DNA from: Coleofasciculus sp937127375
GTDB taxonomy: Bacteria > Cyanobacteriota > Cyanobacteriia > Cyanobacteriales > Coleofasciculaceae
Assembly: GCA_040218875.1 (NCBI GenBank)
Contig: JAVJQP010000072.1
Length of the DNA: 64,000 nt
Reading direction: 5' to 3' (one strand)
Under the pieces are notes generated by a model that saw only the letters and a list, made by a program, of their open reading frames with translations, was not told the DNA's origin and made no database searches. How positions within the stretch are numbered: the first letter of the stretch is position 1; each line of letters starts with the position of its first letter. Positions 33,860 to 42,660 of the stretch are shown here, one piece after another. The translations under genes and the position numbers were made by a program.

Positions 33860-34771
33860 TTAGGTTAAATGTATTGTATCGGACTGAAAACCGCTATATT
33901 CATCTCTGGCAATCGACAAATTAATCTTCATATCAGACTCAATTTTCTTACCCCCTTCACCCACCGATTTCGTTGTCGCGATCGCACCCGAAATCGGGGT
34001 AGCATAACGGGGTAAAGCGCAAGCCACGAGGGGAATATGGCGATCTGTAACAACGACACCTTGATTAGGATCATAGCCTTGCCAGCCTGCACCAGGGAAG
34101 TAAATCTCTACCCAAGCATGAAGGTATCGTTGCGATCGTTCTAGATTACCTTCCTGATACCCACTGACAAACCGTGCGCCTAATCCCATCACCCGACAAA
34201 CATCCATGAATAGCACCGCTAAATCGCGACAAGAGCCTTTCTTTAAGTCCCAGGTTTTACGGGGAGACCGAGGTGCGCCTTTTTCCCGATATTGGGGTTT
34301 ACAATGGCTGTAGAGATATTGGTTGAGTGTTTTGACAAAGTTAACGGTATCGCCATTAACTTGCTGGTACATATCCTGGGCTAATTGTTTGATCGAATTC
34401 CCGGAGGTAGGGTCATAAAATTGCTGATAAGGCTGTAACTGAGAGAACCAGTAGTTGGGATAGTTAATCGGTAACTGAGTCGCCCAGGATTCGAGTTGAA
34501 TGGTATTGGGATTAGTTCGATAGGTTTCCACAACTGAGGTAGCGCTGATCGTTAATTGTTCGGTACTGGTATTAAATAAAAGTTTCGCGATCGCGTTTCC
34601 ATCCAATTCGATTATCTCAGCGATGTTCTCAGGTTTGGGTTCAATCTCCAGTGTAAACGAATACAGTGTCTGAGTCCCATCACACCGGGGACGTAGCCTG
34701 ATGATATGGGGTTTTAAAATAACGGGCTGATTATAGGTATAGGTTGTCGTGTGGCAAATTTTATAACGCAC
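33860..34771 (-). CDS. Transglutaminase-like family protein
   Basis: A 303-residue protein with the N-terminal bacterial transglutaminase-like beta domain (MRYKICHTTTYTYNQPVILK) and a papain-fold transglutaminase core. The catalytic Cys is in KKGSCRDLAVLFMDVCR near residue 180, the His in YLHAWVEIYFPG near residue 218, and the Asp in GYDPNQG. It may act as a protease or amide-bond enzyme. It is the last gene of a three-gene module (ATP-grasp, alpha-E, transglutaminase) seen in many bacteria, whose product is not established. Confidence 0.88.
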   Translation of the reverse strand: MRYKICHTTTYTYNQPVILKPHIIRLRPRCDGTQTLYSFTLEIEPKPENIAEIIELDGNAIAKLLFNTSTEQLTISATSVVETYRTNPNTIQLESWATQLPINYPNYWFSQLQPYQQFYDPTSGNSIKQLAQDMYQQVNGDTVNFVKTLNQYLYSHCKPQYREKGAPRSPRKTWDLKKGSCRDLAVLFMDVCRVMGLGARFVSGYQEGNLERSQRYLHAWVEIYFPGAGWQGYDPNQGVVVTDRHIPLVACALPRYATPISGAIATTKSVGEGGKKIESDMKINLSIARDEYSGFQSDTIHLT

Positions 34772-34797
34772 GATAATTCAATCTCCCCTGCTCCTCT

Positions 34798-34817
34798 AGA
34801 CGTGCCATGGCACGTCT
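34798..34817. repeat. Perfect palindrome between alpha-E and transglutaminase genes
   Basis: AGACGTGCCATGGCACGTCT, a perfect 20-bp dyad followed by CTACATG. It sits in the 66-bp gap between two genes of an operon and so is probably transcribed as a hairpin. Same family as 29256, 37533, 47603 and 61657. Confidence 0.85.
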
Positions 34818-34837
34818 CTACATGTCTCCCTCGCTCA

Positions 34838-35785
34838 CTATACAGGTTCTACCGCACAAAATGTTTTCGAGATTTGATTGCCGACTTGATTTATTTCAAT
34901 TTGCATTTGATTCAAAAATTCATGCAAGCCATTCTCAAACACATCTTCTATTGTCTGATATCCGAGTTGAGAACACAAACGCCCTAAACCACGTTCGGCT
35001 GGGTTGCACCAGGTTCCACGGGGGGTGCTAGTAATTTGATGCAATGATTGTTCAGCTTGCGCTAGACAGAAGTGAATGGAACGGGGAAATTGACGGTTTA
35101 AAATTAGAAATTCAGCAACACCATTCGGCGTAATCCGATGCTGAGATTTGCGATACATTTCATAGGCACTAGCCGATTTGAGTAGCGCCATCCATTGAAT
35201 TTGATCCAATGGCGTTCCTACCCACTGTACCGACGGCAGTAACACAAAATACTTCACATCGAGAATTCGGGTTGTTTTATCTGCCCGTTCTAATAATCGA
35301 CCCAGTTGCCCAAAATTCCATCCCTCATTATGGGTCATCGTGGCATCCATAACTCCAGCAAAGCGATGGCTAGCCAGTTTTACTTGGGTGAAAAAATCAG
35401 GCAATGTCCCCAATGCTCCTCCTTGAGACGCCTCTTTAACCATGAGGAAAAATTGATTCACCTCTTCCCACATTTCTGAAGATATAACTTCCCGAACCGA
35501 ACGGGCATTCTCGCGAGCGAGTTGGAGTACAGATAGAATTGAATTGGGATAGTTCGAGTCAAATGTGAGGAAGTGGATAACATTGTCCGAGGTAGCCTCG
35601 CCGTAGCGTTCCCGGAATAAATCTAAATCCCCCGTTGTAATCACCAAGGGTTCCCACTGCTGAGTCACTCCGGGGGGCATATCCAGCATGGAATTTAAAT
35701 TAACATCCACAAATCGGGCAATATTTTCTGCCCGTTCGATATAGCGATTGAGCCAATAGATAGAATCAGCAACCCGACTTAGCAT
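34838..35785 (-). CDS. Alpha-E domain protein
   Basis: A 315-residue all-helical alpha-E domain protein. It begins MLSRVADSIYWLNRYIERAE, the family hallmark, with AENIARFVDVN following. The middle contains RENARSVREVISSEMWEEVN and the C-terminus RQFPRSIHFCLAQAE. The family always associates with circularly permuted ATP-grasp and transglutaminase genes, as here, and is thought to help make or modify a peptide-like product. No catalytic residues are known. Confidence 0.9.
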   Translation of the reverse strand: MLSRVADSIYWLNRYIERAENIARFVDVNLNSMLDMPPGVTQQWEPLVITTGDLDLFRERYGEATSDNVIHFLTFDSNYPNSILSVLQLARENARSVREVISSEMWEEVNQFFLMVKEASQGGALGTLPDFFTQVKLASHRFAGVMDATMTHNEGWNFGQLGRLLERADKTTRILDVKYFVLLPSVQWVGTPLDQIQWMALLKSASAYEMYRKSQHRITPNGVAEFLILNRQFPRSIHFCLAQAEQSLHQITSTPRGTWCNPAERGLGRLCSQLGYQTIEDVFENGLHEFLNQMQIEINQVGNQISKTFCAVEPV

Positions 35786-35903
35786 AAGTATTTATTCGTC
35801 ATTTGTCATTTGTTTATTTATTCGTCCTTTGTCATTAGTCATTAGTCCTTTGTTGAGGAAGTTATGAACAAAGGACTAGCCCTGGAACAGGGTAATTCAT
35901 GCA

Positions 35904-37355
35904 TCATTCATGAAAGTGATTCAGTACCCACGTATCCTTACTTCCGCCCCCTTGGGATGAATTCACCACCAGAGAACCCTTTCTCAACGCCACACGGGTT
36001 AATCCACCGGGATGAACATAAATGTCATCTCCCCGATGCAAAATATAAGGGCGCAAATCGACATGTCGTCCTTCTACCTGATGATCAATCAACGTTGGCA
36101 CTCGCGACAAACAAAGGATCGGTTGGGCAATATAATTGCGAGGATTGGCTTTAATCCGTTCCGCGAACTCTGCCCGTTCCACCTCAGTGGAACTCGAACC
36201 CACTAACATACCATATCCCCCCGACTCATTGGCAGACTTAACCACGACGTTTTCTAAATTATTCAAGACATAGTTTCGGTCTTGTTCTTGCCAACATAAA
36301 TAGGTAGGAACATTGGATAAGATTGGTTCTTCTCCCAGGTAATAGCGAATCATTTCGGGGACATAAGCATAGACAACCTTATCATCGGCTACACCTGTTC
36401 CGGGTGCATTAGCTAAGGCGACTCGCCCTTGGCGATAAACGTCCATCAATCCGGGTACGCCTAGGAGGGAATCCGGGCGGAAGACGTGAGGATCTAAAAA
36501 GTCATCATCGACACGACGATACACCACATCTACTCGCCGCAATCCTTGCGTCGTTCGCATTTGCAAATAGCCATCCACGACGACTAAATCCCGACCTTCA
36601 ACCAGTTCCACACCCATTTGCTGGGCTAAAAAGGAATGTTCAAAGTAGGCGGAGTTGTAAATACCGGGAGTAAGGACAACAACAGTGGGATCAGGGAGTT
36701 GAGCTGGTGCTAAATTGAGCAGCGTTTCTAGCAAATGGCTAGGATAATCGTCCACGGGTTGAATTGCCAGGGTTTGGAAGATTGCCGGGAATGTACTTTT
36801 CATCACCCGCCGATTTTCCAAGACGTAGGAGATGCCCGAAGGTACACGCAGGTTATCTTCTAGAACATACCACTGACCCTCGCGATCGCGCACCAAATCT
36901 GTTCCGGTAATGTGACACCAGACATCGCTGGGCGGCTTTAAGCCGATGCAAGGCTTGAGAAATCCCGTTGCCGAAAACACAACTTCGTGGGGGATTTTGC
37001 CATCGTTGAGAATACGCTGTTCCCCATACATATCGTTGAGGAAGAGGTTCAGCGCTCGAATCCGTTGTTTGAGTCCACCCTCTAAAGTTTGCCATTCCTG
37101 AGCCGAGATAATCCGGGGAATGATATCAAAGGGAAATACTCGTTCAATACCCTGATTATCACTGTAGACGCTAAAGGTTACACCCAACTTGAGCAGAGCA
37201 ACTTGAGCCGTTTCCCGGTGTCGCTGGAGTTCATCAGGGCGTAATCCCTGCATCCATTGAATCAGGGCAGCGGCTGACTCTCGTGGCTGCCCTTTGGCTG
37301 AAAACAGCTCATCATAGAAGTCTTCTGGATTGTAGAGATCCCATTGTACTGCCAC
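35904..37355 (-). CDS. Circularly permuted type 2 ATP-grasp protein
   Basis: A 483-residue ATP-grasp ligase of the circularly permuted type 2 family, probably forming an amide bond at the expense of ATP. Recognisable blocks are YDELF near the N-terminus, LNLFLNDMYGEQRIL near residue 95, FLKPCIGLKPP, DNLRVPSGISYVLENR near 160, and NVVVKSANESGGYGM near 370. I start at the GTG at 37355: the AAGGAGGAGG ribosome site lies 9 bases before it. The longer frame from 37400 would have to translate this site as Arg-Arg-Arg. First gene of the operon with alpha-E and transglutaminase. Confidence 0.88.
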   Translation of the reverse strand: MAVQWDLYNPEDFYDELFSAKGQPRESAAALIQWMQGLRPDELQRHRETAQVALLKLGVTFSVYSDNQGIERVFPFDIIPRIISAQEWQTLEGGLKQRIRALNLFLNDMYGEQRILNDGKIPHEVVFSATGFLKPCIGLKPPSDVWCHITGTDLVRDREGQWYVLEDNLRVPSGISYVLENRRVMKSTFPAIFQTLAIQPVDDYPSHLLETLLNLAPAQLPDPTVVVLTPGIYNSAYFEHSFLAQQMGVELVEGRDLVVVDGYLQMRTTQGLRRVDVVYRRVDDDFLDPHVFRPDSLLGVPGLMDVYRQGRVALANAPGTGVADDKVVYAYVPEMIRYYLGEEPILSNVPTYLCWQEQDRNYVLNNLENVVVKSANESGGYGMLVGSSSTEVERAEFAERIKANPRNYIAQPILCLSRVPTLIDHQVEGRHVDLRPYILHRGDDIYVHPGGLTRVALRKGSLVVNSSQGGGSKDTWVLNHFHE

Positions 37356-37494
37356 GTTTACTACACCCCTCCTCCTTGATGTAAACCCTACGTATTCCAA
37401 GATTGGTCTAAATTGGATCTAGAACTGTAGTGAATATTACCGTTTGCGGGGAGTGCAGGTAAAGATGTTCTCGGAAATCACCCCTTCAGGGATA

Positions 37495-37560
37495 TATAGC
37501 AATCGCCATAGCGGTTAGGACGCATCTTATAGTAGAGACGTTGCATGCAACGTCTCTACA
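37495..37560. repeat. TATAGCAATCGCCATAGCGG half element and 26-bp palindrome
   Basis: 37495-37521 carries the TATAGCAATCGCC...TTAGGACG end sequence shared with 59318 and 61615. It is followed by a perfect 26-bp palindrome (37533-37558, half-site TAGAGACGTTGCA). The same pair of modules, in the same order, occurs at 61614-61680, so the two travel together. Confidence 0.8.
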
Positions 37561-37590
37561 TGGCAACTCCTCTTCCTTGTGCCTTCTGCC

Positions 37591-40089
37591 TTAACTGTTA
37601 ATGGTAGGTAACGGGGGTGGCGACTCTAACTGTAGTGGCGCAAAATACCGACTCTTAACCACACTATTCGGCTTCCAGGGTGGATGCCAATAGACCTCTT
37701 GAATCACCGCTTTATTCTCATCGGGTGACCATTGAAAACTGACAACGCTAATGTTATTACAGCCAACAATTTCGTCACCCTCTTGTAACCAGCGATTTCG
37801 CCATAACCACGATAGGGAACCGACTAAAAGCTTTCGCCATAAGGGTGGCTTTTTGCCGGATTCGGGTTGGGGATGTCGTTTCAGCCAAGGAACGGGTTCA
37901 GCTTTTTGGCGTTTACTCCATGCGGTTCGATACCGCCAGTCGGGTTGCGATCGCGCCTCCTTGAGGGCAACTTGCCACGCGATGTCCCAAGTGCCTTGAG
38001 GAACCTGGATTTGCTGCCAAAAGGGTCCTTGACTGGGGACTGGCACATCTTGGATTCTCACCTTACCGGGAGTTGCGATAATTTCCACCAGTGGCGGCGG
38101 TGTCTGCCATCCGACCCAATATTCAGATTGTTCTAATGCCAGTGATTTAACTTTGGTATGAACTAAATACGTCTTCAACTCAGCATTTTTGATTGAACTG
38201 GAGGTTAACTGAACTAGCACCGATGCCGCATCTTGATTGTCCCTCTCTCCAGCTTCCCAGACATAGCCGACTTCTTGTCTCTGGAGTTTCCCACGGGGAT
38301 TTGACCAATAGTTGAGGCGAACCACGTAGCCATAGTGAATATCTCCCGACAGCAACACAATGCGATCGCGTCGCTGAAATAGGGCGGTTAATAGCTTACT
38401 AAAGGCGACATCGTGAAAGTTCCACGAATCCCCCACATCAGTCCCAAATACCTTACCCTGATGCCAATGCCACCGTTGGGCGATATCCACTAATGATGCA
38501 TGGATCAGGTTTGTTGGTAAAACAATTAACGTGGCTTCAATCTTCGACTTACCCGCCGCTTTAAGCTGATTGGTTGCTTCTAGGGGATCTTCAATCTGCT
38601 GGTCAAAGGCTGTGGGGGATAATAGCATCGGCGGTGCGATCGCCTTTTTCTCTCCCATGGGAAAACCGCGCCACGTCCGCGTATCTAATACGATAACTTC
38701 GTGCTTAAAACTCCTAACACTGTAGTGCCAGGTTAAAGTTGGAGTGCCATCAGCATAGTCTCGATTCAGAACTAATACCGTTCCATCCTGTTTCAACTTC
38801 GGCAATCCTGTTTCTGCGTCAATCTCAGGAACTCCCAAATATTTTCCCATCGTTTCCCAGGCGGATTCATCTGTCCCAGCAGATTCTGACCATTGTTGCA
38901 ACACTTGCAAGAATTTTTCTCCGGGTTGCCCTGCGGTAAACTGTTCTGGTGTATTTCCCCACCCCTGACACAGAACATAAGCTAATAGTCCATTTTGAAC
39001 GATTTGTCTGCCTAAGGGTTTCCCCAAAACCCGGTTACACCACTCCCGATTCAAATACCAATCATCGCTAATATCATGGTCATCAAAAACCATATAGGTT
39101 GGCACATTCGCCAGCGATCGCCTGACTTGCCACAAATACCTGGCAAAGTCCTGAATGGCATCAACTTCCTCATCCCATGATTTCGACTTTTTCCCCCTTG
39201 TCTTGCCTTTAGTAAGATGATTCACCCACAGGATTGGCGACCAAGACAACAGATACATCGCCAAATATTCACCCAGACTAAACAGATGGCTTTTAGAGCG
39301 TTCGGGTTGATTTTCCAGCATCGCGGTTAAGCCAGCATAATTTCGGGCAATTTCTGTCCGCTGTCCCGGTTTCCATTCACTCACTTTTTTCCAGGAATAC
39401 CCCTTGACAAAATCACCTTTATAGGGCAATTCTTCCTCCCAACCGAGTAACGTATTCCCGATATCGCTGAGGGCGGCTAACAGGGGATCAGCGACATCAT
39501 CGGCGTAAATTTGGTCTCCTGTTAAAAAGAGTTGATGCGGTCGATGATTGGGTTGATCGGCTGACTGTTCGATTAAACCATCCAGCAGAGGTAGGGCATC
39601 TTGTCCCTTTCCGTGGGCTTTGCGACAGGAACCATGAACGATCCGCAGATGATTTAAGTCATCCGGCGGCATGGCAAATGTGGGCAGATTGTGGTCTAAA
39701 TAGCTAACGGTGATCAGGGGAAAAACGTCTCTGGCGTTGAGGGCATCGTTAAGGGTTTGAGTGCGATCGCTAAATTCTAAATCGTAGGCATAAATTTGTC
39801 CCGGTTCAAGTAAGTCGCCCTCAATGGGTTTGGCGGTTACGGCGACAATATGCAGGTATTTGCCAACGGGGACAGTGGCGCGTGATCCAGCCAACTGTTC
39901 CCGATCAAGGCTTTTCCCCTGACCTGCGATCGTGGTATAAACTTTAAGCGTGACCACACTCGGCGCTTTCAGTGCCAGCCAAACGGTGACGCCATCAGGA
40001 TCAGTACGTCGCAAGATCGGACCTGCCAAAATTAGCGGCAGGTGGGCGAGTTGTTGCTCAAAGTCACTGTAGGCGTCGATCAAGGGCAA
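37591..40089 (-). CDS. PhoD-like metallophosphatase
   Basis: An 832-residue protein with a PhoD-type calcineurin-like phosphatase domain in its centre. Metal-binding blocks are FLTGDQIYADDVAD near residue 188, VFDDHDISDDW near 335, and LLSGDIHYGYVVRL near 575. The N-terminal 110 residues resemble the beta-sandwich that precedes PhoD domains (PSVVTLKVYTTIAGQGK). There is no signal peptide, so it may be cytoplasmic, unlike classical Tat-exported PhoD. Longer than ordinary PhoD enzymes. Substrate unknown, presumably a phosphoester. Confidence 0.82.
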   Translation of the reverse strand: MPLIDAYSDFEQQLAHLPLILAGPILRRTDPDGVTVWLALKAPSVVTLKVYTTIAGQGKSLDREQLAGSRATVPVGKYLHIVAVTAKPIEGDLLEPGQIYAYDLEFSDRTQTLNDALNARDVFPLITVSYLDHNLPTFAMPPDDLNHLRIVHGSCRKAHGKGQDALPLLDGLIEQSADQPNHRPHQLFLTGDQIYADDVADPLLAALSDIGNTLLGWEEELPYKGDFVKGYSWKKVSEWKPGQRTEIARNYAGLTAMLENQPERSKSHLFSLGEYLAMYLLSWSPILWVNHLTKGKTRGKKSKSWDEEVDAIQDFARYLWQVRRSLANVPTYMVFDDHDISDDWYLNREWCNRVLGKPLGRQIVQNGLLAYVLCQGWGNTPEQFTAGQPGEKFLQVLQQWSESAGTDESAWETMGKYLGVPEIDAETGLPKLKQDGTVLVLNRDYADGTPTLTWHYSVRSFKHEVIVLDTRTWRGFPMGEKKAIAPPMLLSPTAFDQQIEDPLEATNQLKAAGKSKIEATLIVLPTNLIHASLVDIAQRWHWHQGKVFGTDVGDSWNFHDVAFSKLLTALFQRRDRIVLLSGDIHYGYVVRLNYWSNPRGKLQRQEVGYVWEAGERDNQDAASVLVQLTSSSIKNAELKTYLVHTKVKSLALEQSEYWVGWQTPPPLVEIIATPGKVRIQDVPVPSQGPFWQQIQVPQGTWDIAWQVALKEARSQPDWRYRTAWSKRQKAEPVPWLKRHPQPESGKKPPLWRKLLVGSLSWLWRNRWLQEGDEIVGCNNISVVSFQWSPDENKAVIQEVYWHPPWKPNSVVKSRYFAPLQLESPPPLPTINS

Positions 40090-40154
40090 AGTGAAAGGGG
40101 TGAAGAATGAGTTGTCATGCAGACTTCATACTACCAAAAAATGCGGAGATGTTC

Positions 40155-40182
40155 TTGACAACCTCCCTGGAAATACTATAGT
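40155..40182 (+). promoter_or_regulatory. Sigma70-type promoter in front of the Crp regulator gene
   Basis: TTGACA at 40155-40160 and TATAGT at 40177-40182 are separated by 16 bp. Transcription would begin near 40189, at or just after the ATG at 40186. If the promoter is real, the message is nearly leaderless or translation begins further in. Confidence 0.5.
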
Positions 40183-40185
40183 GAA

Positions 40186-40914
40186 ATGCCCTCATTAAAT
40201 AGCAATTCGATCAGGATTAATCAACTGCTGACGGCTCTACCCGATCAGGAGTACCAACGCCTTGTTCCTCACCTCGAAGAAGTCTCTCTGACATTAGGAC
40301 AAATTCTTTATCAACCTGGAGAACCGATACTCCATGTCTATTTTCCCAATCGGGCAATGGTTTCTTTAGTCACCCTCTTGACAAATGGTTCAACAACTGA
40401 AGTTGGCATGGTAGGGAAGGAAGGGATGGTTGGTATTCCTGTATTTCTGGCGGATGGGATGGCAATCAACCAAGCAATTGTGCAACTCGAAGGCACAGGG
40501 ATGAAAATGGATGCCTCAATTCTGAAACGCGAGTTTGATCGACGGGCTAGATTGCAACAATTACTCCTCTGCTACACCCAAACCCTCTTGAATCAGGTGA
40601 GTCAAACGGCGGCTTGCAATCGCCAGCATCAGCTAGAACAAAGGCTGGCTCGTTGGTTACTCTCGGCTCAGGATAGTATTTCTGGCTCTGAGTTGCGACT
40701 CACGCAAGAATTTCTGGGCAATATGCTGGGAACCCGTCGTGCTACGGTGACAGTCGCGGCGGGTAAGCTTCAGGAGGCAGGTGCAATTCGCCATCACCGA
40801 GGGATGATTACTATTCTCAATCGGAAACTGTTGGAAACTATAGCGTGTGAATGTTACAACGTCGTCAAACAGGAGTGCGATCGCTTACTTTATCCGGCAA
40901 ATGGCGATCGGTGA
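40186..40914 (+). CDS. Crp/Fnr family transcriptional regulator
   Basis: A 242-residue regulator. Residues about 20-130 are a cyclic-nucleotide-binding fold (LGQILYQPGEPILHVYFPN, then TEVGMVGKEGMVGIPVF). The fold lacks the Arg-Ala phosphate cassette of true CRP, so cAMP binding is doubtful. The C-terminal winged helix is LTQEFLGNMLGTRRATVTVA with the recognition helix in RRATVTVAAGKL. The motif TEVGMVGKEG is typical of the cyanobacterial and proteobacterial sub-group of unknown ligand. It stands alone, divergent from the phosphatase gene. Confidence 0.88.
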   Translation: MPSLNSNSIRINQLLTALPDQEYQRLVPHLEEVSLTLGQILYQPGEPILHVYFPNRAMVSLVTLLTNGSTTEVGMVGKEGMVGIPVFLADGMAINQAIVQLEGTGMKMDASILKREFDRRARLQQLLLCYTQTLLNQVSQTAACNRQHQLEQRLARWLLSAQDSISGSELRLTQEFLGNMLGTRRATVTVAAGKLQEAGAIRHHRGMITILNRKLLETIACECYNVVKQECDRLLYPANGDR

Positions 40915-41070
40915 TTTGTCATTCGTCATTCGTCATTTGTCATTCGTCATTCGTCATACTCAAGGGAGCGAGAAGCAAGCTACGTCATTTGTGATAATTG
41001 AAAGTTAGGGCGGGGCGGGTTTAGTTATATCAGGGTGAAAACGAAACGTTAGTGATAAAACCCGCCCCTA
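40915..41070. repeat. Heptamer/hairpin unit followed by GGGGCGGGTTT element, copy h
   Basis: 40915-40955 is an array of CATTCGT/CATTTGT heptamers. 40956-40987 is ACTCAAGGGAGCGAGAAGCA with AGCTACGTC. 41012-41070 is a full GGGGCGGGTTT element with the interior ATCAGGGTG...AACGTTAGTG. Three repeat families lie back to back in the spacer after the Crp gene. Confidence 0.88.
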
Positions 41071-41096
41071 CAAAAGATGTTTCATCGGAACGTCTC

Positions 41097-41290
41097 AGCT
41101 TCCCCTGCTCCCCCTGCTCCCCCTGCTTCCCCTGCTTCCCCAGCTTCCCCAGCTTCCCCAGCTCCCCCAGCTTCCCATGCTCCCCCAGCTCCCCCAGCTC
41201 CCCCTGCTCCCCCAGCTTCCCCAGCTCCCCCAGCTTCCCCAGCTCCCCCTGCTTCCCCTGCTCCCCCAGCTCCCCCAGCTCCCCCTGCCC
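41097..41290. repeat. 9-bp microsatellite (CTYCCCCWG)n
   Basis: About 21 copies of a 9-bp unit alternating among CTTCCCCTG, CTCCCCCTG, CTTCCCCAG and CTCCCCCAG. All three frames on the plus strand and one on the minus strand stay open through it, giving false ORFs of Ala/Pro/Ser or Gly/Ala. I treat these as artefacts. The array ends about 100 bp before the receiver-domain gene. Confidence 0.92.
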
Positions 41291-41418
41291 TACCTCTGTA
41301 CGCTACCGTACCGACGAATGATCTCAATTCTGTAATGCTTAAACAGCAGAATGTCTAACTCAATCTGTGCCAGCGTAGGCGATCGCGGTTGAAAACACAA
41401 GCTAGACAACACCCACCA

Positions 41419-41832
41419 ATGAACCATAATTTCAAAAATAGGCGGATTCTGGTTGTAGATCACAATGCCGATTCCAGAGAATTACTCAGCATCATTTTTG
41501 AGCAAGAAAAAGCCAATGTTCTGACTGTTACTGGCGCGAGGGAAGCGTTGGAGGTATTTGAGGATTTTCAACCGGATATTCTGCTATGTGAGCTACTTCT
41601 GCCGGAAGAAGACGGCAATTGGCTGATCCGTCAAATCAGAGGCTTAGAGACAAAACGAGGATATCATGTTGCCGCGATCGCGGTGACGGTAGCAGCGACT
41701 GAGCCAGATCGCCAACTCGCCCTGACAGCAGGGTTTGACAGCCATATCACCAAACCGCTCAAGGTTGATGATTTATTAGCGATCGCGGCTATCCTTGAGC
41801 AGGGTAAATTTTATCCCCAATTGGCACAATAA
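41419..41832 (+). CDS. Stand-alone receiver-domain protein with Glu at the phospho-acceptor site
   Basis: A 137-residue single receiver domain of the CheY/OmpR type with no output domain. Beta1 is RRILVVDHNADSR; beta3 ends in PDILLCELLLPEEDG; the conserved Lys is in SHITKPLK. The residue aligning with the phosphorylated Asp is Glu58 (CEL where SD or LD is usual). The acidic pocket is also reduced to Asp14-His15. It therefore probably cannot be phosphorylated normally, and Glu may mimic the active state. I prefer the ATG at 41419 to the TTG at 41389. Followed by aroK after an 86-bp gap. Confidence 0.8.
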   Translation: MNHNFKNRRILVVDHNADSRELLSIIFEQEKANVLTVTGAREALEVFEDFQPDILLCELLLPEEDGNWLIRQIRGLETKRGYHVAAIAVTVAATEPDRQLALTAGFDSHITKPLKVDDLLAIAAILEQGKFYPQLAQ

Positions 41833-41918
41833 CCGAAGACACCTCGAAATTTTATAGTGTTCAATCAGGTAGAATGTAACTCGTCTTAACCAGGAGATGA
41901 GAGAGAAACACTTTAGTG

Positions 41919-42449
41919 ATGAACAATTTATTAAAAGGCATAAATGTCTACCTGATTGGCATGATGGGTGTCGGTAAAACCACCGTAGGACAACGATTGG
42001 CAAAAGAACTAGGCTATCGTTTTGTAGACACAGATGTCTTGATTGAGCAAGTAGCAGGACAAAGCATTAACCAGATCTTTGCTGACAGAGGAGAGGAAGA
42101 CTTTCGCCAGTTAGAAGCTCAAGTCTTGTCAGAAGTATCCGCTTACACTAACTTGACTGTTGCCACAGGTGGTGGAATTGTACTCAAACAGATGAATTGG
42201 AGTTATCTACACCAAGGTTTAATTGTCTGGTTAGATGCACCTGTAGACCTATTAATACAGCGTCTGCAAGATGATACTACACGCCCCTTATTACAAACAA
42301 CTGATCCAACAGCAGCACTGCAAAATTTACTTGACAAACGGCGTCTTATGTATGCAGAAGCCGATCTTCACATTCCCATTAATATCAGTGATACACCGGA
42401 ATTCATTACATCACAGATAATGGCAGCAATTCCTTCAGTTCTTAAATAA
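41919..42449 (+). CDS. aroK: Shikimate kinase
   Basis: Phosphorylates shikimate at the 3-hydroxyl with ATP in the chorismate pathway. The P-loop is GMMGVGKTTVG near residue 15, the shikimate-binding DTD motif is in RFVDTDVLIE near residue 37, the Arg is in EEDFRQLEAQ near residue 60, GGG is in VATGGGIVL near residue 82, and the lid Arg is in DTTRPLL. At 176 residues it is the normal length. The ATG at 41919 immediately follows a GTG at 41916, and either could serve. Confidence 0.95.
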   Translation: MNNLLKGINVYLIGMMGVGKTTVGQRLAKELGYRFVDTDVLIEQVAGQSINQIFADRGEEDFRQLEAQVLSEVSAYTNLTVATGGGIVLKQMNWSYLHQGLIVWLDAPVDLLIQRLQDDTTRPLLQTTDPTAALQNLLDKRRLMYAEADLHIPINISDTPEFITSQIMAAIPSVLK

Positions 42450-42552
42450 AATTAAAAGAGTAGATTGGGTCAAGGGACGAGACCCAACAAACAAAAAATT
42501 GATACAAATCTGTTGGGTTTCAGTTTGTTAAACCCAATCTACAAAATGTTTT

Positions 42553-42652
42553 TATAGCGGTACTAAGACAGGTTAGGAAATTCTTTACTGTTCCCGGTTC
42601 CCTGTTCCCTCTTGGACTAACTGATGTCCTAACGTCTCCTCGTAGTGCTATA
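42553..42652. repeat. MITE-like element with TATAGC...TTAGGA ends
   Basis: About 100 bp between TATAGCGGTACTAAGACAGG (then TTAGGA) and its imperfect reverse complement TCCTAACGTC...GTGCTATA. Similar terminal repeats bound 59318-59411. It lies between the convergent ends of aroK and the permease gene; an upstream imperfect hairpin with GGGTC/GACCC (42470-42490) may end aroK. Confidence 0.65.
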
Positions 42653-42660
42653 TTAATGAA

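Noticed and set aside
34798..34817. Possible restriction or transcription-factor operator
   Set aside because: The same dyad type recurs at unrelated loci with changed inner bases, so it is treated as a dispersed palindrome family rather than a gene-specific operator.
41052..41358. Long Ala/Pro/Ser-rich and Gly/Ala-rich ORFs in three or more frames
   Set aside because: They are translations of the 9-bp C-rich microsatellite; every frame is open because the unit is a multiple of three without stops.
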